Shown here: positions 26,024 through 34,953 of the stretch, piece by piece | How the letters are laid out: each line of letters starts with the position of its first letter | Numbering within the stretch: position 1 is the stretch's first letter | Made by a program: the position numbers and the translations under genes | Notes under the pieces: generated by a model | Database searches by the model: none | What the model saw: the letters and a program-made list of their open reading frames with translations, nothing else | What the model was told of the DNA's origin: nothing | From: Bacillota bacterium | GTDB lineage: Bacteria > Bacillota > Sulfobacillia > Sulfobacillales > Sulfobacillaceae | NCBI GenBank assembly: GCA_021797515.1 | Contig: JAJZZP010000076.1 | Span: forward strand, 1-42,938 | Direction: 5' to 3' | DNA length: 42,938 nucleotides

Positions 26024-27729
26024 GCCGGATTCGCCGTTTGGATGCGGTAGTCGCCAATAAAATTGCGGCAGGCGAGGTGGTGGAGCGGCCAGCCTCTGTG
26101 GTGAAAGAATTAGTGGAAAACAGTTTAGACGCTGGAGCGACGCAGATACAGATTCGCATTGAGCAAGGCGGGCAAACGCTCATTGAAGTCCGTGACAATG
26201 GCCAGGGAATCGAACCCGAAGATCTTTCGCTTGCATTAGAGCGTCATGCAACCTCTAAGCTTAGCGTTTTAGCCGATTTGGATGAGAGCCCCTGGTTGGG
26301 GTTTCGCGGAGAAGCGTTGGCTGCAATTGCTGCGGTAAGCCGCCTCACTTTGAGTTCTCGGCCCCGTCAACAATCAGTTGGCCATTTGGTGCCCGCGCAA
26401 GGCGGAATTGTCGGTGAGCCGGATGTGGCGGCGATGGCCCCCGGCACCGTGGTACGGATAGAGGAATTGTTTTTCAATACCCCGGCTCGGCTCAAGTCGC
26501 TCAAAAGTCCCGGCGCTGAGACGGGACATATTCAACATTTGGTAGAACACTTGGCCATTAGCCGACCAGATGTAGGATTTCGCCTAGTGACAGAAGACCG
26601 CACGCTAGTCAAGACACCAGGTCAGGCAACGGCTTATGAGGCGATTCACCTGCTTTATGGTCGTGAGGTGGGCGAAACGCTGATTCCTGTAGACTACACC
26701 GGAATGACCGGAATACATATAACAGGCTGGATTGGTCCGGCGCATGTGCATCGCGCCTCTCGCCAATCGCAAGGTCTTTATGTCAATGGACGCTGGGTGA
26801 CCAATTGGGTACTGAGGCAAGCCGTTGAGGAAGCATTTAAGCCTCAAGTGCCGGATCGTCGTTTCCCGTTGTTTTGGATTTGGATGGAATTGCCGAAACC
26901 GTCGGTGGATCCTAATGCCCATCCGACCAAAGCCGAAGTACGGATTGATCACGAGCGCCAAGTGGCCGCGTTGCTTTTTCGGGCTGTGCACGACGCGCTG
27001 GTGGCTAAATCCTCGGCGCCGCTCCTGCCGATGGCAGGGGAATCAGCCCGGGAAACCGGAAGCGCTTATGACCAAGGGGAATGGCCTCTGTTGCCCTCGG
27101 CGGAAATCCGAACCGAAGATGGCGGCGTTCTTCATCAAGAATTTCTGGAATTGTCTCCTCTGGCCCAGTGGCAAGCCAAGTATATTATCGCTCAAGGCCC
27201 CTTAGGATTGTATTTGATTGATCAGCACGCCGCCCACGAACGCCAATATTTTGAGGAGTTCCACCATCAAAAAACTAAGATTTTGGTCAGCCAACCGCTC
27301 TTGGTTCCCTATACTTTGACTTTGAATTCAGCACAGTGGGACGTCTTTCAACGATTCCCCAACATATTTGAGAGCGTCGGATTTGAAATTGGCGAAGCTG
27401 GAGGCAGCACGGTGATCGTGCGCGCGGTGCCCCAAGGATTGCGGGATATGCCTAGTGACCCGGCGATGTTTCGCATGATATTGGACTCTCTAATTCAAGG
27501 GCAGGCACACCCAGGCCATCCCATCACTTGGATCGAAGAACCATTGTTTGCAATGGCGGCGTGTAAAGCGGCCATCAAGGCTTATCGCCCGATGAGTCAG
27601 CATGAAATGGTGACGTTGTTGCATGAGATGGCTTACCTTGAAGACCCACGCGGGTGTCCCCATGGACGTCCGACATTAATCCGTTTGTCGCTGGAGGAGG
27701 TGGACCGCCGCTTTGGGCGCAAGGGATAG
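26020..27729 (+). CDS. mutL: DNA mismatch repair protein MutL with endonuclease motif
   Basis: 569 residues from the ATG at 26020. The GHKL ATPase motifs are present: VENSLDAGA, DNGQGI, HATSKL and GFRGEALAAIA. The C-terminal dimerisation domain has DQHAAHERQYFEE near residue 401 (the DQHA(x)2E(x)4E metal site of nicking MutL), ACKAAIKAYRP and GCPHGRP. Hence it should be a nicking MutL, as expected for a bacterium using clamp-directed rather than methyl-directed repair. GGGAGGA precedes the start. Confidence 0.96.
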   Translation: MSRIRRLDAVVANKIAAGEVVERPASVVKELVENSLDAGATQIQIRIEQGGQTLIEVRDNGQGIEPEDLSLALERHATSKLSVLADLDESPWLGFRGEALAAIAAVSRLTLSSRPRQQSVGHLVPAQGGIVGEPDVAAMAPGTVVRIEELFFNTPARLKSLKSPGAETGHIQHLVEHLAISRPDVGFRLVTEDRTLVKTPGQATAYEAIHLLYGREVGETLIPVDYTGMTGIHITGWIGPAHVHRASRQSQGLYVNGRWVTNWVLRQAVEEAFKPQVPDRRFPLFWIWMELPKPSVDPNAHPTKAEVRIDHERQVAALLFRAVHDALVAKSSAPLLPMAGESARETGSAYDQGEWPLLPSAEIRTEDGGVLHQEFLELSPLAQWQAKYIIAQGPLGLYLIDQHAAHERQYFEEFHHQKTKILVSQPLLVPYTLTLNSAQWDVFQRFPNIFESVGFEIGEAGGSTVIVRAVPQGLRDMPSDPAMFRMILDSLIQGQAHPGHPITWIEEPLFAMAACKAAIKAYRPMSQHEMVTLLHEMAYLEDPRGCPHGRPTLIRLSLEEVDRRFGRKG

Positions 27730-28657
27730 AGAGGGGTTAACACCACTTTTGGTGCTGGCTGGGCCCACCGCGGTGGGAAAAACCGATTTGAGCATTGCCT
27801 TGGCCAAACGCATTAACGCCGAAATTATTTCTGCGGATTCGGTTCAGATATACCGGGGATTGAATATTGGGTCAGCCAAAGTGCCATTAATGCAACGGCA
27901 GGAAGTCCGCCATCATTTAATTGATGTGGTGGAGCCAGACCAGTCTTTTTCCGTAGCTGATTACCAAATACTGGCTAGTTTGGCCATCGAGGATGTGTGG
28001 CGTCGAGGACATTTTCCTTTGCTGGTGGGGGGCACTGGCCTATGGATTCGCGCACTGACGCAAAGTTATCCGTTCCCCAAAGAGGCAATGCAAGAACGCA
28101 ACCTGCGAGAACATTTAGAACGCATGGGTGAACACTATGGATGGGAAGGATTGCGACGGCAATTGCGGTTGGTCGATCCCGAAAGCTGGGAGCATATTCA
28201 TCCTAACGACCATCGTCGCATGATTCGAGCCTTGGAAGTGTTTTTGACCACCCAAAGACGGTTGCCCAGAAATACCGGCAGACCGTCGCAGTATCAAACT
28301 CGGTATTGGGTACTGACACGCCCTCTGTGGGAATTGCAAGAACGGATTCAGCAAAGAGTAGAAGCTATGCTGGCCGAAGGATTTGAAGAAGAAGTCCGGG
28401 AATTGCTGCGACAAGGATTGTCCCCGAAAGCACAGAGCCTGGGATCCATTGGGTATCGTGATATGGTGGATTGGTTTTGGGGCAAATGCACTCGGCGCGA
28501 ACGGGACCCACTGATTATCAAACATACCCGTGCTTATGCCAAACGCCAATTAACCTGGTGGCGATCGGAGCCCGAAGCACGGTGGCTGGACCTATCGGTT
28601 TGGTCCAGCGATGAAATTTTGTCGCGTCTAGAGCTTTCCGCGAGGGAGTTAATCTAA
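27713..28657 (+). CDS. miaA: tRNA dimethylallyltransferase MiaA
   Basis: About 314 residues. MiaA transfers an isopentenyl group from DMAPP to A37 of tRNAs reading UNN codons. The P-loop GPTAVGKTDLS is near residue 17, then ISADSVQIYRGLNIGSAK, HHLIDVVEPDQSFSVADYQ, GGTGLWIRAL and the C-terminal IGYRDMVDW with the QLTWWR segment. The TTG start at 27713 overlaps mutL by 17 bases; an internal TTG/GTG near 27749 with GAGAGGGG upstream is possible. It ends the operon; no hfq gene follows, unlike in Bacillus. Confidence 0.95.
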   Translation: MGARDREGLTPLLVLAGPTAVGKTDLSIALAKRINAEIISADSVQIYRGLNIGSAKVPLMQRQEVRHHLIDVVEPDQSFSVADYQILASLAIEDVWRRGHFPLLVGGTGLWIRALTQSYPFPKEAMQERNLREHLERMGEHYGWEGLRRQLRLVDPESWEHIHPNDHRRMIRALEVFLTTQRRLPRNTGRPSQYQTRYWVLTRPLWELQERIQQRVEAMLAEGFEEEVRELLRQGLSPKAQSLGSIGYRDMVDWFWGKCTRRERDPLIIKHTRAYAKRQLTWWRSEPEARWLDLSVWSSDEILSRLELSARELI

Positions 28658-28712
28658 ACCCAACGGTACCAATAGAGACGGCATGAAGACCGGGGGCGGT
28701 TGCCGCTTTGGA

Positions 28713-28761
28713 CAATCCGCGTCCCCGGATTGGAGACACGCCGTGGCTTAGCCGGCGTCTC
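28713..28761 (+). other. Two adjacent hairpins after miaA
   Basis: CAATCCG/CGGATTG (28713-28719 with 28726-28732) is a perfect 7-bp stem. The next, GAGAC-ac-GCCG with CGGC-GTCTC (28733-28761), has a 2-base bulge. No T-run follows. They lie between the operon end and the stop of the minus-strand small gene, so they may terminate either, or stabilise mRNA ends. Confidence 0.4.
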
Positions 28762-29032
28762 GGTCAATGTTTTCGGGAGATACCACAAACAGGAGAGAAC
28801 GTCGCCACCATCTCCATAACGGAATCTTGTCATGGGTGGGCACTTCCGCATCTCGTTTTACCGATTGAACGTACACATTCAACGCATGGCGCGCGGATTC
28901 AAAACGCATCCACAACAAATCAAAATCGCCTTCTCCATCATCACAAGCCCGAATCGCCATGTGGTAATCCGCTAACAGCCGACTATACATATCTGTTTGG
29001 TATTGATCGTCTTCGCGATGCAATTTACTCAT
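28748..29032 (-). CDS. Hypothetical protein, 94 aa
   Basis: I do not recognise this protein. It is helical and charged (SRLLADYHMAIRACDDGEGDFDLLW, RFESARHALNVYVQSV), with no signal or membrane segment. TGGAGGA lies 8 bases before the ATG, which supports it as a real gene. The next upstream coding hint is the omega-like mini-ORF at 29077-29190, 44 bases away, so they could share a transcript. Its 3' end overlaps the hairpin pair after miaA. Confidence 0.6.
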   Translation of the reverse strand: MSKLHREDDQYQTDMYSRLLADYHMAIRACDDGEGDFDLLWMRFESARHALNVYVQSVKRDAEVPTHDKIPLWRWWRRSLLFVVSPENIDRDAG

Positions 29033-29076
29033 GGACTATTCCTCCAGTTCCTATGGTTATTGTGCAACCGACGAGG

Positions 29077-29190
29077 TCAGGGGATCCGTAGGTCCTCCTG
29101 TTTTTTGGCCCTGCTCTTGACGACAGACAAAACGACATAATAGTTATGCACTTTATTTAAAATACCGTAGACGGACAGATGAGGTTCCAT
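29077..29190 (-). CDS. Mini-ORF resembling RNA polymerase omega subunit N-terminus
   Basis: 37 residues, MEPHLSVYGILNKVHNYYVV then LSVVKSRAKKQEDLRIP. Compared by eye with Bacillus omega, the S-I/V...L-NK...Y..V.VS..RAR/K pattern aligns without a gap. Intact omega is 60-70 residues and continues with a helix that is not seen here. An earlier in-frame ATG at 29202 or 29280 is possible, and none has a good ribosome site. So it may be a truncated relic, a short omega-like protein, or chance. It precedes the 94-aa gene on the same strand. Confidence 0.35.
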   Translation of the reverse strand: MEPHLSVYGILNKVHNYYVVLSVVKSRAKKQEDLRIP

Positions 29191-29240
29191 GAAGATTGTC
29201 ATGTGTACGGATAATTCTTCGACTATGCATGACATTCCTA

Positions 29241-29262
29241 GCCAATTCCCATCACAATTGGC
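29241..29262 (-). repeat. GCCAATT/AATTGGC hairpin
   Basis: A perfect 7-bp stem with an 8-base loop, 77 bases downstream of the lipoprotein stop on the minus strand. No T-run follows on that strand. It may stabilise or end the lipoprotein mRNA. Confidence 0.35.
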
Positions 29263-29338
29263 CCCTAGGGGAACCGCCATGTCAAACCGAGGCCAAGATG
29301 GAAGAATCCTTAACCGACTGCAAACCGGGCACTCTGAC

Positions 29339-30409
29339 TTATAGGGTTGGTTGCCCTTGGGTCTGCAAGCCTTGCGGCCAGACGCCTAGGGTTACTGATG
29401 CGCTTTCGGCTTCCCAGTGGCCGAGGATGAAGACCACGCGATGATAATATCCGAGAGTCACCTGATCCCCAGGGCTGGTATTGCTCATGTCTTGTTGCAA
29501 TTGGGAGCAATTGGATACGGTTAACGGGCCCCAGTTTTTTGTGGTGTCACTAATTTGCGTAATCACATCGCCCACCGGATCCGTGCGTTGGGTTTGGCCT
29601 ACCAATGCGGTTGTGCTCGCGGGACTTCCCGCCAACACCGTGTAGACTTGACAACCTTGGACCGTCCAGTCTTGCGGAGTGCTGGTGACTTCGACTCCAA
29701 GATATCCGGGGCCGGTGGAATTGGACTGCGCGGAAGGGGGAGTTGAAGTCGGGGATGGGCTGGTGCTGGGTAAAGTTGGGTTTGGGGGCGCGGCCGTGGG
29801 TTGATAGGTAAAGGTCCAGTGGCTGCCATTGATTTGAAATGAGGCCGTCTGAAGAATGTCTTGGCCAATGTTTACGGCTGCAACCTCAGTTCCGAGGCCC
29901 CCAAGTCCGCTATACAGTCCGCGGTTGGTGAAGATAGGGTCGCGAGGATCTGCTTGGGGAATCAGGGATAAGTGTGGGAACCAATATCCTGTGACAGTGC
30001 CGCCAATCCCGGTAAACCCGGTAGACTGGGTGGTATGAGTCAAGCCATTTTGTTCTAAAACGGTGCCTGACACCTGGCTTTCCTGCGCCCCACTATCCAA
30101 TTGTACGGTAACCGGCACCCACTGGAATTGGCCCGACGAATTAGTCCCGCCAACCCATGCCGGAAATAGGGCGGTTCCGTCCTGGGTTAAGGTGCCCGAT
30201 AATGTGACGGTGGGACCACTGGCCACCAGTTGGGAATGTGAAGGAGGGGGTGCAACCGGGGAAGAAGAGCGCGGGGCCGACGGGGATTGTGATGCAGGTG
30301 AGGATGAGGGAGGGGATTGCGATGAGGTGTTGATGGGCACGCCACACCCGCCAAGAATGAGGGATCCGATGCCGACGAGGGCTGCTAATTCAAACTTTAG
30401 GGCTTTCAT
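29339..30409 (-). CDS. Secreted lipoprotein with Pro/Ser-rich linkers and PDZ-like end
   Basis: 356 residues. A signal peptide ends in the lipobox LILGGC, with Cys22 as the lipidation site, so it is probably anchored on the outer face of the membrane. Residues 27-60 and 205-230 are Pro/Ser/Thr linkers. The middle (60-200) is beta-rich with GTxV/GxxW patterns. The last 115 residues (GYLGVEVTSTPQDWTVQGCQVYTVLAGSPAS, DPVGDVITQI) resemble a PDZ substrate-binding domain; no protease domain is visible. AGGGAAA precedes the ATG. Function is unknown; a peptide- or protein-binding surface role is plausible. Confidence 0.75.
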   Translation of the reverse strand: MKALKFELAALVGIGSLILGGCGVPINTSSQSPPSSSPASQSPSAPRSSSPVAPPPSHSQLVASGPTVTLSGTLTQDGTALFPAWVGGTNSSGQFQWVPVTVQLDSGAQESQVSGTVLEQNGLTHTTQSTGFTGIGGTVTGYWFPHLSLIPQADPRDPIFTNRGLYSGLGGLGTEVAAVNIGQDILQTASFQINGSHWTFTYQPTAAPPNPTLPSTSPSPTSTPPSAQSNSTGPGYLGVEVTSTPQDWTVQGCQVYTVLAGSPASTTALVGQTQRTDPVGDVITQISDTTKNWGPLTVSNCSQLQQDMSNTSPGDQVTLGYYHRVVFILGHWEAESASVTLGVWPQGLQTQGQPTL

Positions 30410-30813
30410 GAGGTTTCCCTGCTTTCATAAGGATTATTATTTAGGGTCAAGGTGCGTGAGCCTAACCTATGATGAGCTATTGGAGAACCGTGATGCCTAA
30501 GTAGTGAAAGGTTATAGCTATGTTAAGTGTTCTAATTCCAAGATTTGTTTAGAATTATACGGCATTTGAGGGAATTAGTGGAGAACTTGTTGAGAGGTGC
30601 TCGTAATCCTGCAGATTGCGGCGGAATTTCCCGTTACGATTGGTCTGAATATAGGTCAAATGCATTCCAACTGTAAAAAAGAATTGGGGATTCGGGTTTT
30701 CTTGATAGATCAATCGCATTTTTGGCCTAAGCACGGGGGGACAGACCTGACGTCAGCAAGGTAGTGATGTGACAGGTGTCATGATATTGGAATCGTCGAA
30801 GACGGGTAGACAT
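30410..30813. other. Gene-free stretch upstream of the lipoprotein
   Basis: About 400 bases with no supported gene. Minus-strand TATAAT-like sequences occur near 30555 but without a clear -35. The decayed VapC remnant adjoins it on the right. Confidence 0.3.
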
Positions 30814-30894
30814 GGCTTCAACAATTTCGGTTCCCGGTTCAGTCTGCAACTAAGCTAACACAGCAGAAGAATCTAATACGGCCTCACTCCCCAT
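30814..30894 (-). pseudogene. Decayed VapC (PIN-domain toxin) N-terminal remnant
   Basis: Starting at the ATG at 30894 (overlapping the antitoxin stop), the frame reads MGSEAVLDSSAVLA, then TAG, then LQTEPGTEIVEA in the same frame. This is the opening strand of a PIN-domain ribonuclease, with the first catalytic Asp in LDSSAVL. The in-frame stop after 14 codons and the loss of the rest (about 110 residues) make it inactive. Confidence 0.65.
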
Positions 30895-31126
30895 CTTTAC
30901 GCCTCTTAGCAATGAGTTCCTGCGCTAATGACCTATCACGGGGAATATACTGCGCGGTGAGTTCGCGTGCTCGGGCCAGTGCTTGCCGGAGAGGGACTAC
31001 CCGCAATTCACTATCTTGTAGCCGTATCACAACCACGTCACCTTCTTGGATACTCAGACACTTACGAAAATCCGCCGGGATTACAATGCGCCCTCCATCG
31101 GCAATCCGCGTGGATGCTTCTCGCAT
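30884..31126 (-). CDS. AbrB/SpoVT-type antitoxin (VapB-like)
   Basis: 80 residues. The N-terminal swapped-hairpin DNA-binding domain is clear: TRIADGGRIVIPADFRKCLSIQEGDVVVIR. A basic helical tail (ARARELTAQYIPRD) would bind the toxin. The partner VapC is dead, so this is an orphan antitoxin that could still repress its own promoter. Its 3' end overlaps the former toxin start by 11 bases, the usual operon layout. A TTGACA-like sequence occurs about 60 bases upstream. Confidence 0.8.
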   Translation of the reverse strand: MREASTRIADGGRIVIPADFRKCLSIQEGDVVVIRLQDSELRVVPLRQALARARELTAQYIPRDRSLAQELIAKRRKDGE

Positions 31127-31649
31127 ATGTCGGAACCGCCTGTATGCGTGTCATTAATAATACGGTTACCATTTTATCCTCATATGTCAAGTGATTGCGA
31201 GGTGACATAGATGAGGAAAGGTGGATTTCTCTCATGACCTCTTCGCTGACCCATGAGACCTGTTCACAGTTCGGGGATAAATCCAGTCATCGGCATGCCA
31301 AGACGAGCGAATCTAGACCGAGGGCAGGGTTTCCGGATTTTTTTGCACTTGGCCCCTGCGCTTTATAGTGCCAAGAACTCATCGAGATTGGACCCTCACG
31401 CGTCACAGATCACCCAAAAGGGGGTCCACGCATCGCGGCAATGCAGTTGCCCACTTTGCACTATTGGGCTAATTTATGCCGTTTATTCTAGTAATTGCAC
31501 TAACGTTGAACGCCATTCATCGTTTGTTATCATGCCTGGTAAATCCCTAAATCATTTCAGTCGGGCCCTCTCGGGCTCCAGAACCGGTGGTTTCCATGCG
31601 ATATCAACGATGTGTCCCGGATATTGCACTAGCGTCACTCTGATTATCC
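31127..31649. other. Gene-free stretch between antitoxin and SleB-like gene
   Basis: About 520 bases with no gene I can support. An open plus-strand frame at 31253-31687 has poor composition, no ribosome site and overlaps the SleB-like gene antisense, so I do not call it. Confidence 0.3.
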
Positions 31650-32609
31650 CTATCTGCAGAATACCTGCGACCCAATTTCTGTTGTGACCGGCAAGGAGTT
31701 CATCCATCCCGTATGCGGCAGGTTGGGATTGAAGTAAAACAGTGCGCCATGGGTAGGGTCCCAACCATTTAGAGCAGCTTGAGCCGCCATAAAGGCCAGA
31801 GGGCCAGGCGGTTGCCAAATGGTGCCATTGCTGACAGAAGAGAATTGTCCCGGATCTTCGATGACCCCAGGCAATGTTTTGGGAAACCCCGGGGCATTCA
31901 GTCGGTTGACGACCACGGCGGCTACGGCGACTTGTCCCACGAAGGGCTGATTGCCAGCTTCAGCTTGAACCAAATGCGCCAGCAAAAGCACATCCGATGC
32001 GGAATAGGTGGTGGCTTGCGGTAAGCTGCGACTTGTCAGCAAGGGCAGGGACGCAGTCTGTTGGGCCGGGGAGTAGACCCCTTGGGGAACGGTACCGGTA
32101 TAGGGGATGATCAAAATTTGACCTGGGGAAAGCTTGTCCGACATTAATCGATTCTCGTGCCAGAGCAGCAACAGCGGGACACCGAATTGTTGCGCAATCG
32201 ACTTTAAGGTATCTCCGGGCCTTACGGTATAGGTATCTGGCACCACTAGGTATTTGCCGGCGTAGATCGTGGTCGAGGTTAGTTGGTTGACTTCCTCGAG
32301 ATCCAGGACTGAGGTGTGGAATTTTTGGGCTATCGACCACAGCGAATCCCCCCATTGGATATGGTACAGATGCCCCTGGGGAGGAAGCGGGCGCAGCAAA
32401 CGAACAGGATTTGCTGTAACCCGGGATGATTTGGGAATGACAAAGGCTAGCGGAGATACAACCTGATGAGATGACTTAGAGGCTAGATCTGCGTGAGTCG
32501 GTGTTTGGATCTTGGGGGGAGCCGTGAGTCCAATGATCAGAGCTCCAAATCCGATGAAAATTTGACGTTGCCACAACTTAGTGTGTTGAAGCCATTCCAC
32601 TACTTTCAC
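31650..32609 (-). CDS. LysM-containing cell-wall hydrolase, SleB (Hydrolase_2) family
   Basis: About 319 residues. A membrane/signal helix (IFIGFGALIIGLTAPP) is followed by two LysM peptidoglycan-binding repeats (HIQWGDSLWSIAQKFHTSVLDL and TVRPGDTLKSIAQQFGVPLLLL). A C-terminal SleB/CwlJ-type domain (LAHLVQAEAGNQPFVGQVAVAAVVVNRL, with the catalytic Glu in AEAG; GALFYFNP) completes it. These are lytic transglycosylases that degrade spore-cortex or vegetative wall. GTG 32609 is preferred because GGGAGGG sits 9 bases before it; a GTG at 32633 is also in frame. A spore former is implied but not proved. The upstream region shows no clear sporulation promoter. Confidence 0.87.
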   Translation of the reverse strand: MKVVEWLQHTKLWQRQIFIGFGALIIGLTAPPKIQTPTHADLASKSSHQVVSPLAFVIPKSSRVTANPVRLLRPLPPQGHLYHIQWGDSLWSIAQKFHTSVLDLEEVNQLTSTTIYAGKYLVVPDTYTVRPGDTLKSIAQQFGVPLLLLWHENRLMSDKLSPGQILIIPYTGTVPQGVYSPAQQTASLPLLTSRSLPQATTYSASDVLLLAHLVQAEAGNQPFVGQVAVAAVVVNRLNAPGFPKTLPGVIEDPGQFSSVSNGTIWQPPGPLAFMAAQAALNGWDPTHGALFYFNPNLPHTGWMNSLPVTTEIGSQVFCR

Positions 32610-32847
32610 CAATAGGAACCCTCCCGCTGACACAGAGTTGTCCTATGTGTATGCGGAGTAAAATGAAAAATTTCCTAAATTCGGATCGTTTGGCGCATCG
32701 ATGGATAATTCGGTAGACTCTTGCCAAGGGTGGGATACTTGAGCGTGTTAGCAGGAAATGTGGAAAGATAACACGAATTTCTGTAACGGATTGAAATTTT
32801 TTACCTTTTGTAGCCATTAGTGTGATTAACGAAAGGAAGTATTGATT

Positions 32848-34857
32848 ATGGCATCACGATATCCTATTACAGTTGCCCGTCCGGTTCACGAAGAGCGATT
32901 TGGCCATCACCTGGTCGATCCCTACCGCTGGTTGGAAGAGGGTGTTTCCCCAGAAGTCCAAGAGTGGGCACGGCAGCAGCATACGTACACCACAGAATGC
33001 TTGCGGGATAATGGCCGATGGGAAACTATTCGCAACCGATTGCGCCAGTTAAGGGATCTTCGCGATATCACCATTCCCAAAGTAGCAGGGGCCAGCCAGG
33101 TCTATTTGTTGCGGGAACCGCAACAAAACCAGGCGGTATTATATCTAGAACAGGACGATCGACGCACGATCCTCTATGATCCCAATTTGGCCTCAGAACC
33201 CGAGGCAGTGGATTGGTTTGAAGTGTCGCCACTAGGGCGGTATGTCGCATTTGGGGTCTCACAACATGGCAATGAATGGTCTACTTTGCAAGTGTTCGAC
33301 ACTCTTCAGGGACAGTGCACAGGCGATCGCATTCCTCGCGCCCGATATTCCTCAGTAGCTTTTGACCCCGACGGGAAAGGATTTTACTACACCCGTTACC
33401 CAATGCTAGGAGAAGTGCCTGAAGGGGAGGAGGACTACCACAGTTCGGTATTTTGGCACGCCTTTGGGACGCCGTATAGTAACGATTTTCTGATACTGCA
33501 GGATGAAGACCGACGGTCTATGCCGAGCGTCAGTCTATCTGAGACCGGCCGTTTTTTGGCCGTGCAAATATCCCATGGGTGGGTTGAAGATGAAGTATTG
33601 ATTAAAGACGTTCTTCAAAACGGTCCTTGGCAAAAAGTCGGCCCAAAGTCGCCGGGCGTGGCATCCCCCTATTGGGTAGGAGACAGACTGTTTTTGCACA
33701 CGAATCGGCAGAATTCGTTGTGGGAGCTTCTCGAGGTTGACTTGGAAGAGGGGTCTTGGCAATCAGTAATACCGCCTCATCCAGGCAGGATACTACATGA
33801 CATAGGGTTTTTCCAACATCGGATTATGGCTCATTACGTAGAGATTGCGGTTTCTCGACTTGAGACTTACGCACTGGACGGAACTGACCTCGCGCCAATT
33901 GATCTGCCGGACTTTAGCCAGGTGACAGGCATGGCGGGCACCTGGGACGGAGATTTGACGGTTATTGGCCTTACTGGATTTGACCGACCCCATGGCCTAT
34001 ACCGATGGCAAGGGCGAGGCGGCGAGTTGATGCCAATGAACCTGGCCGGTGATCTAAATTCCACAATGCGAATCAACCAGCAATGGGCTACTTCGAAAGA
34101 TGGCACTCGAATTTCTTACTTTCTTTTGACACCAAACAACGCAGAGCCAACGGGTACTATGCCGTTGGTGGCCACGGGATACGGCGGCTTTAATATCGCG
34201 AACCTGCCAGCATATTCGGCATCCATTGTGCGCTGGGTAGGAGAAGGCGGTATTTATGTTGTGAGCAACTTGCGTGGGGGCAGCGAATTTGGTGAAACTT
34301 GGCATCAGGATGGCATGCTGGAACGAAAGCAAAATGTGTTTGATGATTTTGCTGCGGTAATTGCTGACGTGCAACAGCGAGGGTGGACCGACCCGGCCCA
34401 TACGGTTATTACTGGGCGCAGCAATGGAGGACTTTTGGTAGGTGCGCTATTGACTCAAAGACCAGAGTTGATGAAAGGCGTTGTCTGCGGCGTGCCACTT
34501 CTGGACATGATTCGTTACCCGTATTTTCAAATTGCGGATCTTTGGACGCACGAATATGGAACACCTGATCGGCAGCCAGATTTTGAATGGCTACTGCAAT
34601 ATTCCCCTTACCATAATGTGCGGCCTACCATAGATTATCCCGCCACCATATTTTTTACCTCGGCGGAAGACTCTCGGGTAGATCCCCTGCATGCCAGAAA
34701 AATGGCGGCGTTGCTGCAGAACCTTCCTGGACAGTTGCAGCCCATCTACCTGCGCGTGGAACCTCAGGCCGGGCATGGGGTGGGCAAGACCGTAGACCAG
34801 TGGGTGACCGAAGAAGCTGATATTTGGACGTTTACTGAGCAACTGATTAAGGTCTGA
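32848..34857 (+). CDS. Prolyl oligopeptidase family S9A
   Basis: 669 residues from the ATG at 32848 (GAAAGGAAG upstream). S9A enzymes cut short peptides after proline in the cytoplasm. The N-terminal YRWLEEGVSPEVQEW block and the seven-bladed propeller (residues about 70-390) gate an alpha/beta-hydrolase domain. The triad is visible: Ser in GRSNGG near 522, Asp in EDSRVDP near 606, His in AGHGVG near 642. No signal peptide is present. It is on its own and divergent from the SleB-like gene. Confidence 0.92.
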   Translation: MASRYPITVARPVHEERFGHHLVDPYRWLEEGVSPEVQEWARQQHTYTTECLRDNGRWETIRNRLRQLRDLRDITIPKVAGASQVYLLREPQQNQAVLYLEQDDRRTILYDPNLASEPEAVDWFEVSPLGRYVAFGVSQHGNEWSTLQVFDTLQGQCTGDRIPRARYSSVAFDPDGKGFYYTRYPMLGEVPEGEEDYHSSVFWHAFGTPYSNDFLILQDEDRRSMPSVSLSETGRFLAVQISHGWVEDEVLIKDVLQNGPWQKVGPKSPGVASPYWVGDRLFLHTNRQNSLWELLEVDLEEGSWQSVIPPHPGRILHDIGFFQHRIMAHYVEIAVSRLETYALDGTDLAPIDLPDFSQVTGMAGTWDGDLTVIGLTGFDRPHGLYRWQGRGGELMPMNLAGDLNSTMRINQQWATSKDGTRISYFLLTPNNAEPTGTMPLVATGYGGFNIANLPAYSASIVRWVGEGGIYVVSNLRGGSEFGETWHQDGMLERKQNVFDDFAAVIADVQQRGWTDPAHTVITGRSNGGLLVGALLTQRPELMKGVVCGVPLLDMIRYPYFQIADLWTHEYGTPDRQPDFEWLLQYSPYHNVRPTIDYPATIFFTSAEDSRVDPLHARKMAALLQNLPGQLQPIYLRVEPQAGHGVGKTVDQWVTEEADIWTFTEQLIKV

Positions 34858-34953
34858 TGTTAAATGCCTCTGGATATATGGGCTTGGACTGGGGGAGTGA
34901 AAATGGCCAGGTCCTTATATCCGCACACTTCAAATTTGGGGGACTAGTAACAG

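Noticed and set aside
31253..31687. 144-codon plus-strand open frame
   Set aside because: No ribosome site, low-complexity composition, and it runs antisense into the SleB-like gene.
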